Below, piece after piece: positions 35,747 through 45,615 of a stretch of 64,000 bases of DNA. This DNA comes from Salinigranum halophilum. Its GTDB lineage: Archaea; Halobacteriota; Halobacteria; Halobacteriales; Haloferacaceae. Every line of letters begins with the position of its first letter. The stretch's first letter is position 1. The notes below the pieces were generated by a model. It saw nothing but the letters and a program-made list of their open reading frames with translations. It was not told where the DNA came from and ran no database searches. The position numbers were made by a program, and so were the translations under genes. The stretch spans positions 496,001-560,000 of the forward strand of contig NZ_SSNL01000005.1 of NCBI RefSeq assembly GCF_007004735.1, read 5' to 3'.

Positions 35747-37023
35747 GGCTCCCCCTCCGCGACGGCCAACACGGAGTCGGTCAGCACCGCGACGCCGAGC
35801 GGGAGGCTCCGTTCGTCGACGTCGAACGTCGGCGTGTGGTGGCTCGTCGGGTGGTCCGTCCCGACGATGAGGTAGGTGGCGAGACCGCCCGTCTCCTGAA
35901 CGCGCTCCATGAGGAACGTCGCGTCCTCGCTGGCACCGAAGTCGGCGGCGGAGCGGACCGTGTCGACACCCGCGGTGTCACGAGCGACGTGTTCGACGAC
36001 GGCGGCGAGTTCGGGGTCGCTGTCGGCCCGCGGGCTCTCGCTCACGACGTCGACGTCGGCGGTACAGCCGTGCATCTCCGCGGCCGTCTCGAACCGGGTG
36101 ACGACTTCGGATTTGGCGTACTCCATCAGCGCCGTCGTCTCGCCGCGGGCCTCCGCGACGGCGTTCACCTCCTCGGCGACGATGTTGCTCGCCGTCCCCC
36201 CCTCGACCCGGCCGACGTTCACCCGCGTCATGCCGTCGGAGTGTCTCGGAACGCCGTAGACGTTCTCGATGGCGGTGCCGAGCGCCTGAATCGCGTTGTC
36301 GCCCGCCTCGGGTGCCTTCCCGGCGTGGGCCGACGTCCCGCGGATGTCGACGTCGAGGTGACACATCGCCAGCGGGCGCTCGATACCGGCCACGACCTCG
36401 CCGGTGGGGTGGTCGAGGCCGACGTGGGCGGCGAAGAAGTAGTCGAGGTCGGCGGCGTACTCGCTCTCGGCCATCGGGTGCCCGCCGCCGGAGACCTCCT
36501 CTGCCGGCTGGAAGAACACCACGAGTCGACCGGCGAAGTCGCTCTCTTTCACCGCTTCGAGCGTCGCCAGCCCCCAGGTCATGTGAGCGTCGTGTCCGCA
36601 GGCGTGCATCGTCTCTTCAGTCTCCGAGCGGAACCCCTCGGCCGCCGGCCGGTGGTCGCCGTCCGTCGACTCCTCGATGAACAGCCCGTCGATGTCGACG
36701 CGGAGGCCGACCGTCGGGCCGTCGCCCCGGTCGAGGACGGCGACGGCACCGGTGTTCCCGCCGGCCATCTGCTCGAGGAGGTCCGGGTCCGCACCGCGGT
36801 CGCGGGCGCGGTCGTACCACTCCGCGACGCGTCGGTCGGGGGGGAGCGCCATCCGATCCGCCGGGTCGTAGGCGTCGGGCCCGACCGCGAGTTCGTCGAC
36901 ACCGAGACGCTCGATCTCCTCGACGAGCCTGGACGTCGTGTAGAACTCACACCACCCCGGCTCGGGATAGCGGTGAAGGTCGCGTCTGAGTTCGGGCAGT
37001 CGCTCACGAATCGACTCGGCCAT
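35743..37023 (-). CDS. M20 family amidohydrolase/deacetylase (possible DoeB2 role)
   Basis: A 426-aa zinc-type M20D enzyme related to AbgA, hippurate hydrolase and N-acyl amino acid deacylases. ELRRDLHRYPEPGWCEFYT, then the metal-site motifs MHACGHDAHM, FFQPAEE and DHPTSHHTPTFDVDE are complete. Next to an ectoine hydrolase gene, it is the best local candidate for removing acetyl from N-acetyl-DABA, the DoeB step; the usual DoeB belongs to another family (AstE-like) and is absent here. The start at 37023 is fixed by a TATA box 29 nt upstream; the frame stays open beyond. Confidence 0.8.
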   Translation of the reverse strand: MAESIRERLPELRRDLHRYPEPGWCEFYTTSRLVEEIERLGVDELAVGPDAYDPADRMALPPDRRVAEWYDRARDRGADPDLLEQMAGGNTGAVAVLDRGDGPTVGLRVDIDGLFIEESTDGDHRPAAEGFRSETEETMHACGHDAHMTWGLATLEAVKESDFAGRLVVFFQPAEEVSGGGHPMAESEYAADLDYFFAAHVGLDHPTGEVVAGIERPLAMCHLDVDIRGTSAHAGKAPEAGDNAIQALGTAIENVYGVPRHSDGMTRVNVGRVEGGTASNIVAEEVNAVAEARGETTALMEYAKSEVVTRFETAAEMHGCTADVDVVSESPRADSDPELAAVVEHVARDTAGVDTVRSAADFGASEDATFLMERVQETGGLATYLIVGTDHPTSHHTPTFDVDERSLPLGVAVLTDSVLAVAEGEP

Positions 37024-37048
37024 GCCTCTCTCTACCACCCTCCACCCA

Positions 37049-37055
37049 CTTAATA
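37049..37055 (-). promoter_or_regulatory. Probable TATA box of the M20-threonine dehydratase operon
   Basis: On the minus strand TATTAAG is centred 29 nt before the ATG at 37023, in the gap shared with the divergent dehydrogenase gene. Confidence 0.5.
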
Positions 37056-37188
37056 CCGGTCGGCAGGTGTCGAGGACGACGGCGAGGAGCGGAGACGAAA
37101 AAGCATAAGCCCGCACCGGACAACCGCGGGAGTACATGACCCGGCCGTCGTCTCACGCTCGCGGCGGCGACCGGGGAGGCAGCTACCC

Positions 37189-38157
37189 ATGAGTGAGAAC
37201 CCCGACATCGTCGTCCTCCGCGAGGGGACCGAAGGCCTGTCGATGGAGTCGTACGCCGAGAAACTGCGCGAACGCCTGCCCGACAGGCGGGTCGAACTCG
37301 CGCGGACGCCGAAACGAGAGCGCGAACTCGTCCCGAAGGCGCGAGTCGTCACCGGCATCACCGTCGACGAGGAGATGCTCACCGACTCGCGGCTGGAGGT
37401 GTTCGCCTGCACGTTCGCCGGCATCGACCACCTCCCCACGGAGACGCTCGAAGCCCAGGGCGTCAGGGTGACGAACGCCGGTGGAATCCACGCGCCCGGC
37501 ATCGCCGAGCAGGCCATCGGGAACATGCTCGTCTTCGCCCGCCGCCTCCACGAGGGGTGGCGGCGCAAGCAGCGCTCGGAGTGGCGGCACTTCCAGTCCA
37601 CGGAGTTCACCGGCTCCACGGTGACCGTCATCGGCCTCGGCTCCATCGGCCAGGCCGTCGTCCAGCGCCTCGAGGGGATGGAGGTCGACACCATCGGCGT
37701 GCGCTACACCCCCGAGAAGGGCGGCCCGACGGACGAGGTGGTCGGCTTCGACGAGGACGCCATCCACGACGCGCTCTCGCGGAGCGAGTACGTCGTCGTC
37801 GCCTGCCCGCTCAACGACCTGACGCGGGGACTCATCGGCGAGGCGGAGTTCGCCACGATGCCGCCCGAAGCCGTCCTCGTCAACACCGCGAGAGGGGGAA
37901 TCGTCGACACCGACGCGCTCGTCTCGGCGCTCCGGTCGAACAAGATTCGCGGCGCGGCGGTGGACGTGACGGACCCCGAGCCGCTCCCGAGTGAGCATCC
38001 GCTGTGGGACCTCGAGAACTGCCTCATCACGCCGCACACGGGCGGGCACACGCCGAAACACTGGGACCGCCTGGCGGACATCGTCGCGCGGAACGTCGAG
38101 CGACTGGAGACGGGTGAAGAACTGGAGAACCTGGTCCTCGCGCCGGACGAGGACTGA
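37189..38157 (+). CDS. D-2-hydroxyacid dehydrogenase
   Basis: A 322-aa NAD(P)-dependent dehydrogenase. The nucleotide-binding loop is VTVIGLGSIGQAVV (about 140), the substrate Arg is in NTARGGIVDTDAL, and the catalytic Glu and His are in DVTDPEPLPSEHPLW and ITPHTGGHTP. It reduces or oxidises a 2-keto/2-hydroxy acid. It is divergent from the M20 gene and convergent with the glutamate dehydrogenase gene, so it is possibly part of the same catabolic scheme. The actual substrate is unknown. Confidence 0.87.
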   Translation: MSENPDIVVLREGTEGLSMESYAEKLRERLPDRRVELARTPKRERELVPKARVVTGITVDEEMLTDSRLEVFACTFAGIDHLPTETLEAQGVRVTNAGGIHAPGIAEQAIGNMLVFARRLHEGWRRKQRSEWRHFQSTEFTGSTVTVIGLGSIGQAVVQRLEGMEVDTIGVRYTPEKGGPTDEVVGFDEDAIHDALSRSEYVVVACPLNDLTRGLIGEAEFATMPPEAVLVNTARGGIVDTDALVSALRSNKIRGAAVDVTDPEPLPSEHPLWDLENCLITPHTGGHTPKHWDRLADIVARNVERLETGEELENLVLAPDED

Positions 38158-38199
38158 CTCGCGTGACTCGCGACACTCGGCCGGGCGTTTCGCAGCCGC

Positions 38200-39492
38200 T
38201 CAGGGCCAGAGCCCGCGGGTCGACTTCGCCTCGCCGATGCGCGAGAGGGCGACGACGTAGGCGGCGTCGCGCCACGTCAGGTCGCGGTCGTCGACTTCTC
38301 GCCTGACGGCGTCCCAGGCGTCGAGCATCTCCGATTCGAGTTCCTCGTGGACGCGTTCGAGCGACCACTGGCGGCGGTTGATGTCCTGGAGCCACTCGAA
38401 GTAGCTCACGGTCACGCCGCCGGCGTTCGCGAGGATGTCAGGGATGACCGGCACGCCGCGTTCTTCGAGGACGGCGTCGGCCGCGAACGTCGTCGGGCCG
38501 TTGGCCCCCTCGACGACCATCCCGGCGGAGACGTCGGCGACGTTCGCCGTCGTGACGACGTTACCGACGGCCGCCGGGATGAGCACGTCGACGTCGAGTT
38601 CGAGCAGTTCCGCGTTCGTGAGCGTCTGCGGCGCGTCGTACCCCGAGACCATGCCGGGGCGCTCGTCGTGCGCCTCGACGTCGTTCGTGTCCAGCCCCTT
38701 TGGGTCGTAAATCGCGCCGTTGACGTCGCTGACGGCCACAACCGTCGCACCCCACTCGTCGAGCAGGCGCGCCGCGGGCGCGCCGACGCTCCCGAACCCC
38801 TGGACGGCGACGGTCGTCTCCGAGAGGTCCCGGTCGTAGTAGTCGATTGCCTCGCGGGTGATGATCGCCACCGACCGGCCGGGCGCCTCCTCACGTCCGT
38901 GCGAGCCACCGATGACGGGCGGTTTTCCGGTGACGACGCCGGGTGTCGTCTCACCCCGCTGCATCGAGTACGCGTCCATGAACCACGCCATCGTCTGTGG
39001 GTCCGTCCCCATGTCCGGGGCGGGCACGTCCTGTTTCGGCCCGACCACGTCGCGAATCTCCTCGGCGAAGCGACGAGTGAGCCGTTCGCGTTCACCCGAC
39101 GAGAGCGTCCGCGGGTCGACCGCGACACCCCCCTTTCCCCCGCCGAACGGCAGGTCCATGACGGCGCACTTCCAGGTCATCCACATCGAGAGGCCGATGC
39201 ACTCCTCGGCGTCGACCTCCGGGTGGTAGCGCAGCCCGCCCTTGTAGGGGCCGCGGACGTCGTCGTGCTGAGCGCGGTAGCCCGTGAACACCTCCAGGGA
39301 GCCGTCGTCGCGCCGGAGCGGGACCGACACCTGCGTGAGCTTCGTCGGGTGTTTCAACCGCTCGACGACCCCTTCGTCGACGGCGGTGTGTGCGGCCGCC
39401 CGTTCGAGCTGTCGCCGGGCGGTCGAGAGCGCAGAGCTCGGTTCGTCGTTCGTGTCGTCGTCGGCTGTGTCCGTCGTGGGTGATGTGGGCAT
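38200..39492 (-). CDS. gdhA: Glutamate (Glu/Leu/Phe/Val) dehydrogenase
   Basis: A 430-aa enzyme that interconverts glutamate and 2-oxoglutarate plus ammonium. [16 protein letters not shown] and [16 protein letters not shown] hold the substrate and catalytic lysines, [10 protein letters not shown] the catalytic Asp, and [17 protein letters not shown] the nucleotide loop. The start is the ATG two bases after the doeA stop, so it is in an operon with it. There it can regenerate 2-oxoglutarate from the glutamate made by the aminotransferases and release ammonium. Confidence 0.92.
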   Translation of the reverse strand: MPTSPTTDTADDDTNDEPSSALSTARRQLERAAAHTAVDEGVVERLKHPTKLTQVSVPLRRDDGSLEVFTGYRAQHDDVRGPYKGGLRYHPEVDAEECIGLSMWMTWKCAVMDLPFGGGKGGVAVDPRTLSSGERERLTRRFAEEIRDVVGPKQDVPAPDMGTDPQTMAWFMDAYSMQRGETTPGVVTGKPPVIGGSHGREEAPGRSVAIITREAIDYYDRDLSETTVAVQGFGSVGAPAARLLDEWGATVVAVSDVNGAIYDPKGLDTNDVEAHDERPGMVSGYDAPQTLTNAELLELDVDVLIPAAVGNVVTTANVADVSAGMVVEGANGPTTFAADAVLEERGVPVIPDILANAGGVTVSYFEWLQDINRRQWSLERVHEELESEMLDAWDAVRREVDDRDLTWRDAAYVVALSRIGEAKSTRGLWP

Positions 39493-39494
39493 CG

Positions 39495-40673
39495 TCAGGC
39501 AGTGAAGAGTCGGCGGGGGAAGTCTGCGAGCGGTTCGGCACCGGTCGAGGTGACGCGGAACGTCTCGCTCAGTTCGACGCCGAAGTCGTCGAACCACAGT
39601 CCGGGGATGGTGTGGAACGTCATGTCCTCTTCGAGCACCGTCTCGTCGCCCGGGCGGAGGCTGGCGGTGTGTTCACCCCAGTCCGGCGGGTAACCGAGTC
39701 CCACCGAGTAGCCGATGCGGTCTTCCTTCTCGACGTCGTGTTTCGCGATTTCGTCGCGCCAGGCCTTCTCGACGGCTTCGCAGGTGACGCCGGGTTCGAC
39801 GGCGTCCAGCGCCGCCTCCATGCCCGCGACGACGATGTCGGCCGTCTCCTGTACCGCCGGTGGCGGGTCACCCACGAACGTCGTCCGCGCGAGCGGTGAG
39901 TGATAGCGGTGCCGACAGCCCGAGAGTTCGATGATGACCGGGTCGCCGTCTTCGAACCGCCGGTCGGTCCACGTCAGGTGCGGGGTACCGGTGTGGTCGC
40001 CCGAGGGCATCAGCGGGACGATAGCGGGGTAGTCGCCGCCGAACGCGTCGGTCCCTTCGACGAGTGCCGAGTAGATGGCTTCCGCCGCCTCGTACTCCGG
40101 GACACCCTCCTCGATGGCGTCGAGGCCGGCCAGCATCGCGTTCTCGGAGATGCGAGCCGCCTCTCGCATGTACTCGAGTTCCCGCTCGGACTTCTTCACG
40201 CGAACCCAGTTCACGAGGAGCGTGGTGTCCTCGAAGGTCGCCTCGGGGAGGTTCTGCTGGAGCCGTGTGTACGACTTCGCCGTGAAGTACGACGCGTCCA
40301 TCTCGAGCCCGATGCGGCCCTCGTCGAGGCCGAGGTCCGCCAGAACGTCCGCGACGAAGTCCATCGGGTGGAGGTCGTACGGGGAGTGGACGTGGTCGTC
40401 GCTGTACGGACGGATGCTCTCCTCGGAGAGGGTGGTCGTCGCCCGCGCGCCGTTGGCGTCCATCATGCGCCCGATCCAGACGGGTTCGTCGCGGTCGGGC
40501 GTGACGACGACCCCCTGGTGGACGTAGAACGACCAGCCGTCGTAGCCCGTCAGGTAGTTCATGTTCGCCGGGTCGGCGACGAACACTGCGTCCAGTTCTC
40601 GCTCGCGCAACCGCGCTTTCGTCCGGGCGATTCGCCGGTCGTACTCAGTACTGTCGAAGACGGCGCGTGGCAT
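39495..40673 (-). CDS. doeA: Ectoine hydrolase DoeA (M24 creatinase-like fold)
   Basis: A 392-aa M24-fold protein. It shares long characteristic phrases with bacterial DoeA/EutD as I remember them: [61 protein letters not shown] and [15 protein letters not shown]. The metal-ligand positions of M24 peptidases are replaced ([22 protein letters not shown] lacks the Asp pair), as in metal-free creatinase-type hydrolases, so it is not an ordinary Xaa-Pro peptidase. DoeA opens the ectoine ring to N-acetyl-DABA. First gene of an operon with glutamate dehydrogenase. Start at 40673; an open frame continues upstream without coding character. Confidence 0.85.
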   Translation of the reverse strand: MPRAVFDSTEYDRRIARTKARLRERELDAVFVADPANMNYLTGYDGWSFYVHQGVVVTPDRDEPVWIGRMMDANGARATTTLSEESIRPYSDDHVHSPYDLHPMDFVADVLADLGLDEGRIGLEMDASYFTAKSYTRLQQNLPEATFEDTTLLVNWVRVKKSERELEYMREAARISENAMLAGLDAIEEGVPEYEAAEAIYSALVEGTDAFGGDYPAIVPLMPSGDHTGTPHLTWTDRRFEDGDPVIIELSGCRHRYHSPLARTTFVGDPPPAVQETADIVVAGMEAALDAVEPGVTCEAVEKAWRDEIAKHDVEKEDRIGYSVGLGYPPDWGEHTASLRPGDETVLEEDMTFHTIPGLWFDDFGVELSETFRVTSTGAEPLADFPRRLFTA

Positions 40674-41142
40674 GGTGAAAGCTCGCTTATCGAGTTCGTG
40701 AACCGGTGCAAAAAGTGTTGGGTAGCGGGCTGATTCACGGGGCGACGCGAGCGACCCATCGTGCCGAGTTAGTCGCAAAATTTATCTAATTTATTCTGTT
40801 GAAGTGTCGACAGAGACGGACCGCTGCTCCCCCGAACGCTTCGTCGTGGAGACGGTCGTCCCCGAACGGACCGTGTGGCTGATTCCGCGCGTTCTGGCGT
40901 CGAATCGACGTATTACGATGTGTTCAGTGTAACCGACCGAGGTGGAGTGTCGTGACTCGGTGAGTCTGTCGCCCAGGCGAGTACCGAACCGTGAGCCGGC
41001 GACAGAACGCGTCACTGTGGGTTCGACGGACGGAAAGACCGTCGACCGCCGTGGCATACGGACGGCGAGGTCGTATCCAGTGGACGGCCGAACTCGTCCG
41101 AGAAGAGAATAGAAGTACTTGGATAAACAGTCGGCGGAGAGG
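40674..41142. other. Gene-free stretch upstream of doeA
   Basis: No coding signal. An AT-rich block, AAATTTATCTAATTTATTC, at 40777-40795 is the most promoter-like sequence and would leave a leader of about 90 nt before doeA on the minus strand. The rest shows no repeat or structured element. Confidence 0.5.
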
Positions 41143-41727
41143 TTACTCGCCGTCGACGAGCGACCCGAGGACTTCCTCGGCAGTCGCGGGGGTGTCGAAG
41201 TCGTGGAAGTTCTCGCCTTTCTCCTTCGAGAGGATGTTGAGCGCGGCCGCGGCACCGTCGCCCGCGGAGATGACCGCCTGCCACTCCTCGACCCGGACCA
41301 TCGCCCCGGTCGCGTAGACGTTCTCGACGCTCGTCTCCATCGTCACGCCGACGTCGACGACGTCCTCGTCGGTCATGGCACAGCCGAGGTCCTCGGCGAG
41401 GTCGCGGTTGGCACCCGTCGCGAGGACGACGTAGTCGGCAGCGTGCTCGTCGGCGTCGGTGGCGACGACGAGGCCGTCGTCCGTCGCCTCGACGGCCGTC
41501 ACTTCCTCCTGGTGGCGCTCGACGCCGAAGTCGTCGACCTGGTCGCGGAGGGTCGCCATGTAGGCCGAGCCGTCGACGGAGCCGATGCCCGGGTAGTTGA
41601 ACAGGTGCGCCTTGTGCATCCACGTCCCGTCCGTGTCGAACACGGCGGTGTCGAGCCCGTTCTTCGCGGTGAACAATGCAGCGCTGAGTCCGGCGGGACC
41701 GCCGCCGACGATGAGCACATCTGTCAT
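41143..41727 (-). CDS. Short thioredoxin reductase-like FAD protein
   Basis: A 194-aa protein of the FAD/NAD(P)-binding Rossmann family: LIVGGGPAGLSAALFTAKNG at the N-terminus, YVVLATGANR in the middle and NVYATGA near the end. It lacks the separate NAD(P)H domain and the CxxC disulfide of true thioredoxin reductases, at about 60 percent of their length. Haloarchaea have such short paralogues. Role unknown. The start at 41727 fits MTDVLIVGGG. Confidence 0.82.
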   Translation of the reverse strand: MTDVLIVGGGPAGLSAALFTAKNGLDTAVFDTDGTWMHKAHLFNYPGIGSVDGSAYMATLRDQVDDFGVERHQEEVTAVEATDDGLVVATDADEHAADYVVLATGANRDLAEDLGCAMTDEDVVDVGVTMETSVENVYATGAMVRVEEWQAVISAGDGAAAALNILSKEKGENFHDFDTPATAEEVLGSLVDGE

Positions 41728-41790
41728 ACACCTTTCATCCGAACGCCAGTGACTTAAAAGCAAGACCCCGTGACCGCTCGCAGCGACCCG

Positions 41791-42627
41791 CTATGGGTTG
41801 TACTTCCACTCGCTCTCGTCGTCAGCGCCTTCCATCTCACCCGCGTCGGGGGCGACCGCGGCGTCCCGCTCGTCTGTGAGTTGGACGTACGCGCGCGCGG
41901 CGACGGCGACGGTGAAGACGGTCGTCATCGCACCGAGGAGGATGTTGACGACGGTCGTGAGGAGCGGGATGCCCACGAACCCGACGAGTCCACCGACGGC
42001 AGTCACGACGAGGCCGACGACGAAGAGGACGAGCGCGAGGCCGAACAGCGCGAGTCGGTGCCCCGAGGTGAGTTCCCAACTCGACGAGAGCGCGTCGATG
42101 AAGTTCTTGTCCTCGACGGCGATCTCCTGGCGGACGAAGAAGAACGAGAGAGCGATGAACACGCCCGGCACGACGAGGAGCAAGAGTCCGACAGCGACGA
42201 GGATGATGACGACGATGCCGCCGACGAAGCCGTTGAGCGTCGCGGAGAAGAGGTTTCGCGAGACGAACTCGTCGGGGATGGTCTCGGTCTCGTCGCTGAC
42301 GAGCGTGCGAACGCTCACGATTCGAATCGCTTCGGCGACGAACGCGAGGACGGCCACGAGGCCGAGGGCGACGGGGAGCGGAACGGGGAGCGACAGCGGG
42401 GTCGCCTCGGCGCTCGGCAGCGTCGTGACGGCCGGGTTCGCCGGCGCATCCGACGGGAGTTGACTCATCGCCTGCTCCGCGAACCGGGCTGTGGCCGCCG
42501 CGAGCGTCTGCCCGGCCACGGCGTCGATCAGACCGAAGACGACGAAGACGACCGCGATGAGGAGGCCGTTTCGCTGGAATGTACGGTCGAGTCCGTCCGA
42601 GAGGGCGTCGGAGATATCCAGGGACAT
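41791..42627 (-). CDS. DUF7847-like multi-pass membrane protein
   Basis: A 278-aa membrane protein with about six hydrophobic segments, including IVVIILVAVGLLLLVVPGVF. The motif ALSFFFVRQEIAVEDKNFIDAL followed by SWELTSGHRLALFGL is typical of haloarchaeal membrane proteins of the DUF7847/DUF-type group, related to bacterial glycerophosphoryl diester phosphodiesterase membrane domains. Function unknown. The start MSLDISDAL is preferred, as the upstream extension has no coding character. Divergent from the amidase gene. Confidence 0.75.
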   Translation of the reverse strand: MSLDISDALSDGLDRTFQRNGLLIAVVFVVFGLIDAVAGQTLAAATARFAEQAMSQLPSDAPANPAVTTLPSAEATPLSLPVPLPVALGLVAVLAFVAEAIRIVSVRTLVSDETETIPDEFVSRNLFSATLNGFVGGIVVIILVAVGLLLLVVPGVFIALSFFFVRQEIAVEDKNFIDALSSSWELTSGHRLALFGLALVLFVVGLVVTAVGGLVGFVGIPLLTTVVNILLGAMTTVFTVAVAARAYVQLTDERDAAVAPDAGEMEGADDESEWKYNP

Positions 42628-42772
42628 CGGTATCGGGTGAATCGTCTCCCGTCCACGTGTTAAGGGTTGCTGGTCGGACGCCGAGCGCACGAGAGCGTCA
42701 GTCGCGTCGCCGGCCGCATCCACACGATTAATAGTTACTCTTTTGTCAACACCCGTCGAAGTGTGAGAGACC

Positions 42773-44248
42773 ATGTCAGAAGACTTCGCCTACACCTCAG
42801 CGTCGGTGCTCGCGTCGCGAATCAGGCGCGGGGACCTCTCGCCCGTCGACGTCGTCGACGCGTGTCTCGAGCGAATCGAGGCGCGGAACGAGGACATAAA
42901 CGCGTTCGTGACCGTGCTCGGAGACGACGCTCGCGAGCGTGCGCGAGAGGCGGAAGCCGCGGTGAGACGTGGCGAAGAACTCGGTCCCCTCCACGGCGTC
43001 CCAATCGCCATCAAGGACCTCTTCGACTTCAAGACGGGCGTCCGGAACACGATGGGGTCGGTGCCGTTCGCGGAGTTCGTCCCCGAGGAGTCGGCGACGT
43101 ACGTCCGGCGGCTGGAGGAGGCCGGAGCCATCGTCCTCGGCAAGACGAACACGCCGGAGATGGGGCACAAGGGGACGACCGACAACCGGCTCTTCGGGCC
43201 GACCAGCACGCCGTTCGACCTCGAGCGGAACGCGGGCGGGTCGTCGGGCGGGAGCGCGGCCGCCGTCGCGGACGGACTCGTCCCCATCGCACAGGGTTCG
43301 GACGGCGGCGGCTCGGTCCGCATCCCCGCGGCCTGGTCGGGCGTGTACGGGTTCAAAGCGACCTACGGACGGGTCGCGCAGGCGATTCGTCCCGACGCGT
43401 TCCTCTCGCACACGCCGGCCATCCACGCCGGACCGTTGACCCGAACCGTCGAGGACGCCGCGCTCATGCTCGACGTGATGACCGGGCCGGACCCACGGGA
43501 CCCACTGAGCATGCCCGAAGAGCCGCACGACTTCCGCGGGGCGGTCCGTCGTGGCGTCGAGGGGATGCAGGTCGCGTACAGCCCCGACTTCGACATCTTC
43601 CCAATCGACGAGCGCGTCCGGGCCGTCGTCGACGACGCGGTCACCGCGTTCGAGACCGCCGGCGCAACGGTCGAAGAGATCTCTCTCGGGCTGACACACG
43701 ACCAGATGGAACTGGCCGACCTCTGGCTCCGCGAGATCGGGATGTTGTATCACTCGGCGGTCGAGGGGTTCAAAGACGAGGGGCTGGACCTGCTCGGCGA
43801 CCACCGGGACGAACTCACGCCCGAGTTCGCCGACCTCCTAGTGGAGACGCGCGACCAGTCCATCGTCGACTACAAGCGCGACGAACACCTGCGGACGGAG
43901 GTGTACGACGCGCTGCAGGACGTGTTCACCGTCGAGGAGTACGACCTCCTCGTGACGCCGACGCTGGCCGTCCCACCGGTGAAGAACGACGAAGACGAGA
44001 TGGGGAGCACTGTCGGCCCCGCCGAGGTGAACGGCGAGCCGGTCGACCCCCTCATCGGCTGGTGTCTCACCTATCCCATCAACTTCACGGGCCACCCGGC
44101 GGCGTCGATTCCGGCCGGGTTCACCGACGGCGGCCTCCCGGTCGGACTGCAACTCGTCGGCGACCGCTTCGACGACGAGACGGTGTTCGCCGCGAGCGGG
44201 GCGTTCGAGCGAGTGCGACCCTGGCACGACGCGTATCCGCCGCGGTGA
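42773..44248 (+). CDS. Amidase (amidase signature family)
   Basis: A 491-aa amidase signature enzyme. The catalytic Ser-cisSer-Lys triad is visible: Lys in GVPIAIKDLF, the serines in NAGGSSGGSAAAVADG and QGSDGGGSVRIPA. C-terminal PINFTGHPAASIPAGF is the family's closing motif. It hydrolyses an amide to acid and ammonia; the substrate is unknown. It could supply nitrogen together with the Urt-type transporter, but it is not in its operon. TATA-like ATTAATAG lies about 44 nt upstream. Confidence 0.87.
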   Translation: MSEDFAYTSASVLASRIRRGDLSPVDVVDACLERIEARNEDINAFVTVLGDDARERAREAEAAVRRGEELGPLHGVPIAIKDLFDFKTGVRNTMGSVPFAEFVPEESATYVRRLEEAGAIVLGKTNTPEMGHKGTTDNRLFGPTSTPFDLERNAGGSSGGSAAAVADGLVPIAQGSDGGGSVRIPAAWSGVYGFKATYGRVAQAIRPDAFLSHTPAIHAGPLTRTVEDAALMLDVMTGPDPRDPLSMPEEPHDFRGAVRRGVEGMQVAYSPDFDIFPIDERVRAVVDDAVTAFETAGATVEEISLGLTHDQMELADLWLREIGMLYHSAVEGFKDEGLDLLGDHRDELTPEFADLLVETRDQSIVDYKRDEHLRTEVYDALQDVFTVEEYDLLVTPTLAVPPVKNDEDEMGSTVGPAEVNGEPVDPLIGWCLTYPINFTGHPAASIPAGFTDGGLPVGLQLVGDRFDDETVFAASGAFERVRPWHDAYPPR

Positions 44249-44282
44249 GTCGTCGGCCCCGGTCGTGGGTGCGCGCTGTCGG

Positions 44283-45446
44283 TCAGGGGCGCACGTCGAG
44301 CGAGGGCTCGCGGCCGAACGAGTCGAGCGAGCCGCGCGACTGGATGATGTTGAACGCGGTGACGAGGTCCGAGCGGGAGACGAGGCCGACGAACTCGCCG
44401 TTCTCGACGACCGGGAGGCGGCCGACGCCGTGTTGTTGCATCAGCGTGATGGCCTCCATCGCGTCGGCGTCGGGCGTGATGGTCGCGAGGTCTCGGGACA
44501 TCACTTCCTCGACCCGGTAGGCGTCGCGTTCGACCTCGCGGACGCCCCGCGCGTCGTCGAGCGTCACCATCCCCACGAGCTGGCCGTTGTGCATCACCGG
44601 GTAGCCGGTGTGGCGCTCGCGGAACATCTGCTCTAGGAGTTCGGCGACGGAGGCGCGCTCGTCGACGACGTGGAGTTCCTCGCGGGGGGTCATGATGTCG
44701 CGGACGATGACGTCCTGGAACGCCGCCTTCATCACGGTCTGCTGGGCCTCGCTGGACGCGCCCATGTAGATGAAGAAAGCGAGCGCGACCAAGAACAGGT
44801 TGGCGAAGAGGCCGAAGAGGCCGAGCAGGAACGCGAATATCTTCCCCACCTCGGCCGCCAACTGCGTCGCGCGGGCGTGTGGGCGGTTGCGCGCGAGCAG
44901 CGCGCGGAGGACCCGTCCCCCGTCCATCGGGAAGCCCGGGAGCATGTTGAACACCGCGAGCGCGACGTTCGTCAGGGCCAGATAGCCGAGGACGAACTTC
45001 ACCGGGTCACCCAGCGGAAGCGCGACGAACCCGACGTACGAGACGATGCCGACGAGGATACTCACGATGGGGCCGGCGACGGCGATGGTGAACTCCTGCT
45101 TCCAGTCTTCGGGAATCTCGGTGAAGCGGGCGACCCCGCCGAACAGCCAGAGGGTGATGGACTCGATCTCGTAGCCGTACCGCATGGCGACGAGCGAGTG
45201 ACCGAACTCGTGGAGTAACACGCCGAAGAACAGCCCGAGGGCCGCCGCGCTCCCGAGCACCCACCGCATCGACCCTGCCGTGAGCGGGTCGGCCGCGATA
45301 GCGGTCCCGAAGAGGCTGTTGATGACACCCGTCAGGTTCGACACGTCGGAGCCGATGAGCCAGGCGAACAGCGGGAGTACCAAGAGAAAGGTGATATCGA
45401 GGCGAATGGGGATTCCAAACGCACTCCCGATACGGATTCCTCGCAT
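44283..45446 (-). CDS. Site-2-type intramembrane metalloprotease with CBS pair
   Basis: A 387-aa M50 protease. The zinc site is HEFGHSLVA, with the second ligand in NMLPGFPMDGGRVLRALL, and about six membrane segments. Two CBS domains follow (about 245-370), such as VRDIMTPREELHVVDE and VEEVMSRDLATITPDADAME, which usually sense adenosine nucleotides. Such proteins cut membrane-bound regulators. The start at MRGIRIGSAFGIPIRLD matches family N-termini; the 90-codon upstream extension is a shadow. Confidence 0.9.
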   Translation of the reverse strand: MRGIRIGSAFGIPIRLDITFLLVLPLFAWLIGSDVSNLTGVINSLFGTAIAADPLTAGSMRWVLGSAAALGLFFGVLLHEFGHSLVAMRYGYEIESITLWLFGGVARFTEIPEDWKQEFTIAVAGPIVSILVGIVSYVGFVALPLGDPVKFVLGYLALTNVALAVFNMLPGFPMDGGRVLRALLARNRPHARATQLAAEVGKIFAFLLGLFGLFANLFLVALAFFIYMGASSEAQQTVMKAAFQDVIVRDIMTPREELHVVDERASVAELLEQMFRERHTGYPVMHNGQLVGMVTLDDARGVREVERDAYRVEEVMSRDLATITPDADAMEAITLMQQHGVGRLPVVENGEFVGLVSRSDLVTAFNIIQSRGSLDSFGREPSLDVRP

Positions 45447-45615
45447 AGGGGTACGTAGTCGGCTAGGGTTCTTAAACAACCGTGTCGGCAGAAGCTGACT
45501 CGGCGCGCGCCGGGGCGCAGCGAACGCGAGACCGAGGACGGGCCGGACCGCCGCGCCGCGTCCACACACCCTCGGAGGCGACGGGTTTTTGCCACCGGCC
45601 GTCACACCCCCACGC

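Noticed and set aside
39495-40673. Xaa-Pro aminopeptidase
   Set aside because: The M24 metal ligands are replaced and the DoeA-specific phrases are present, so a creatinase-like hydrolase is the better reading.
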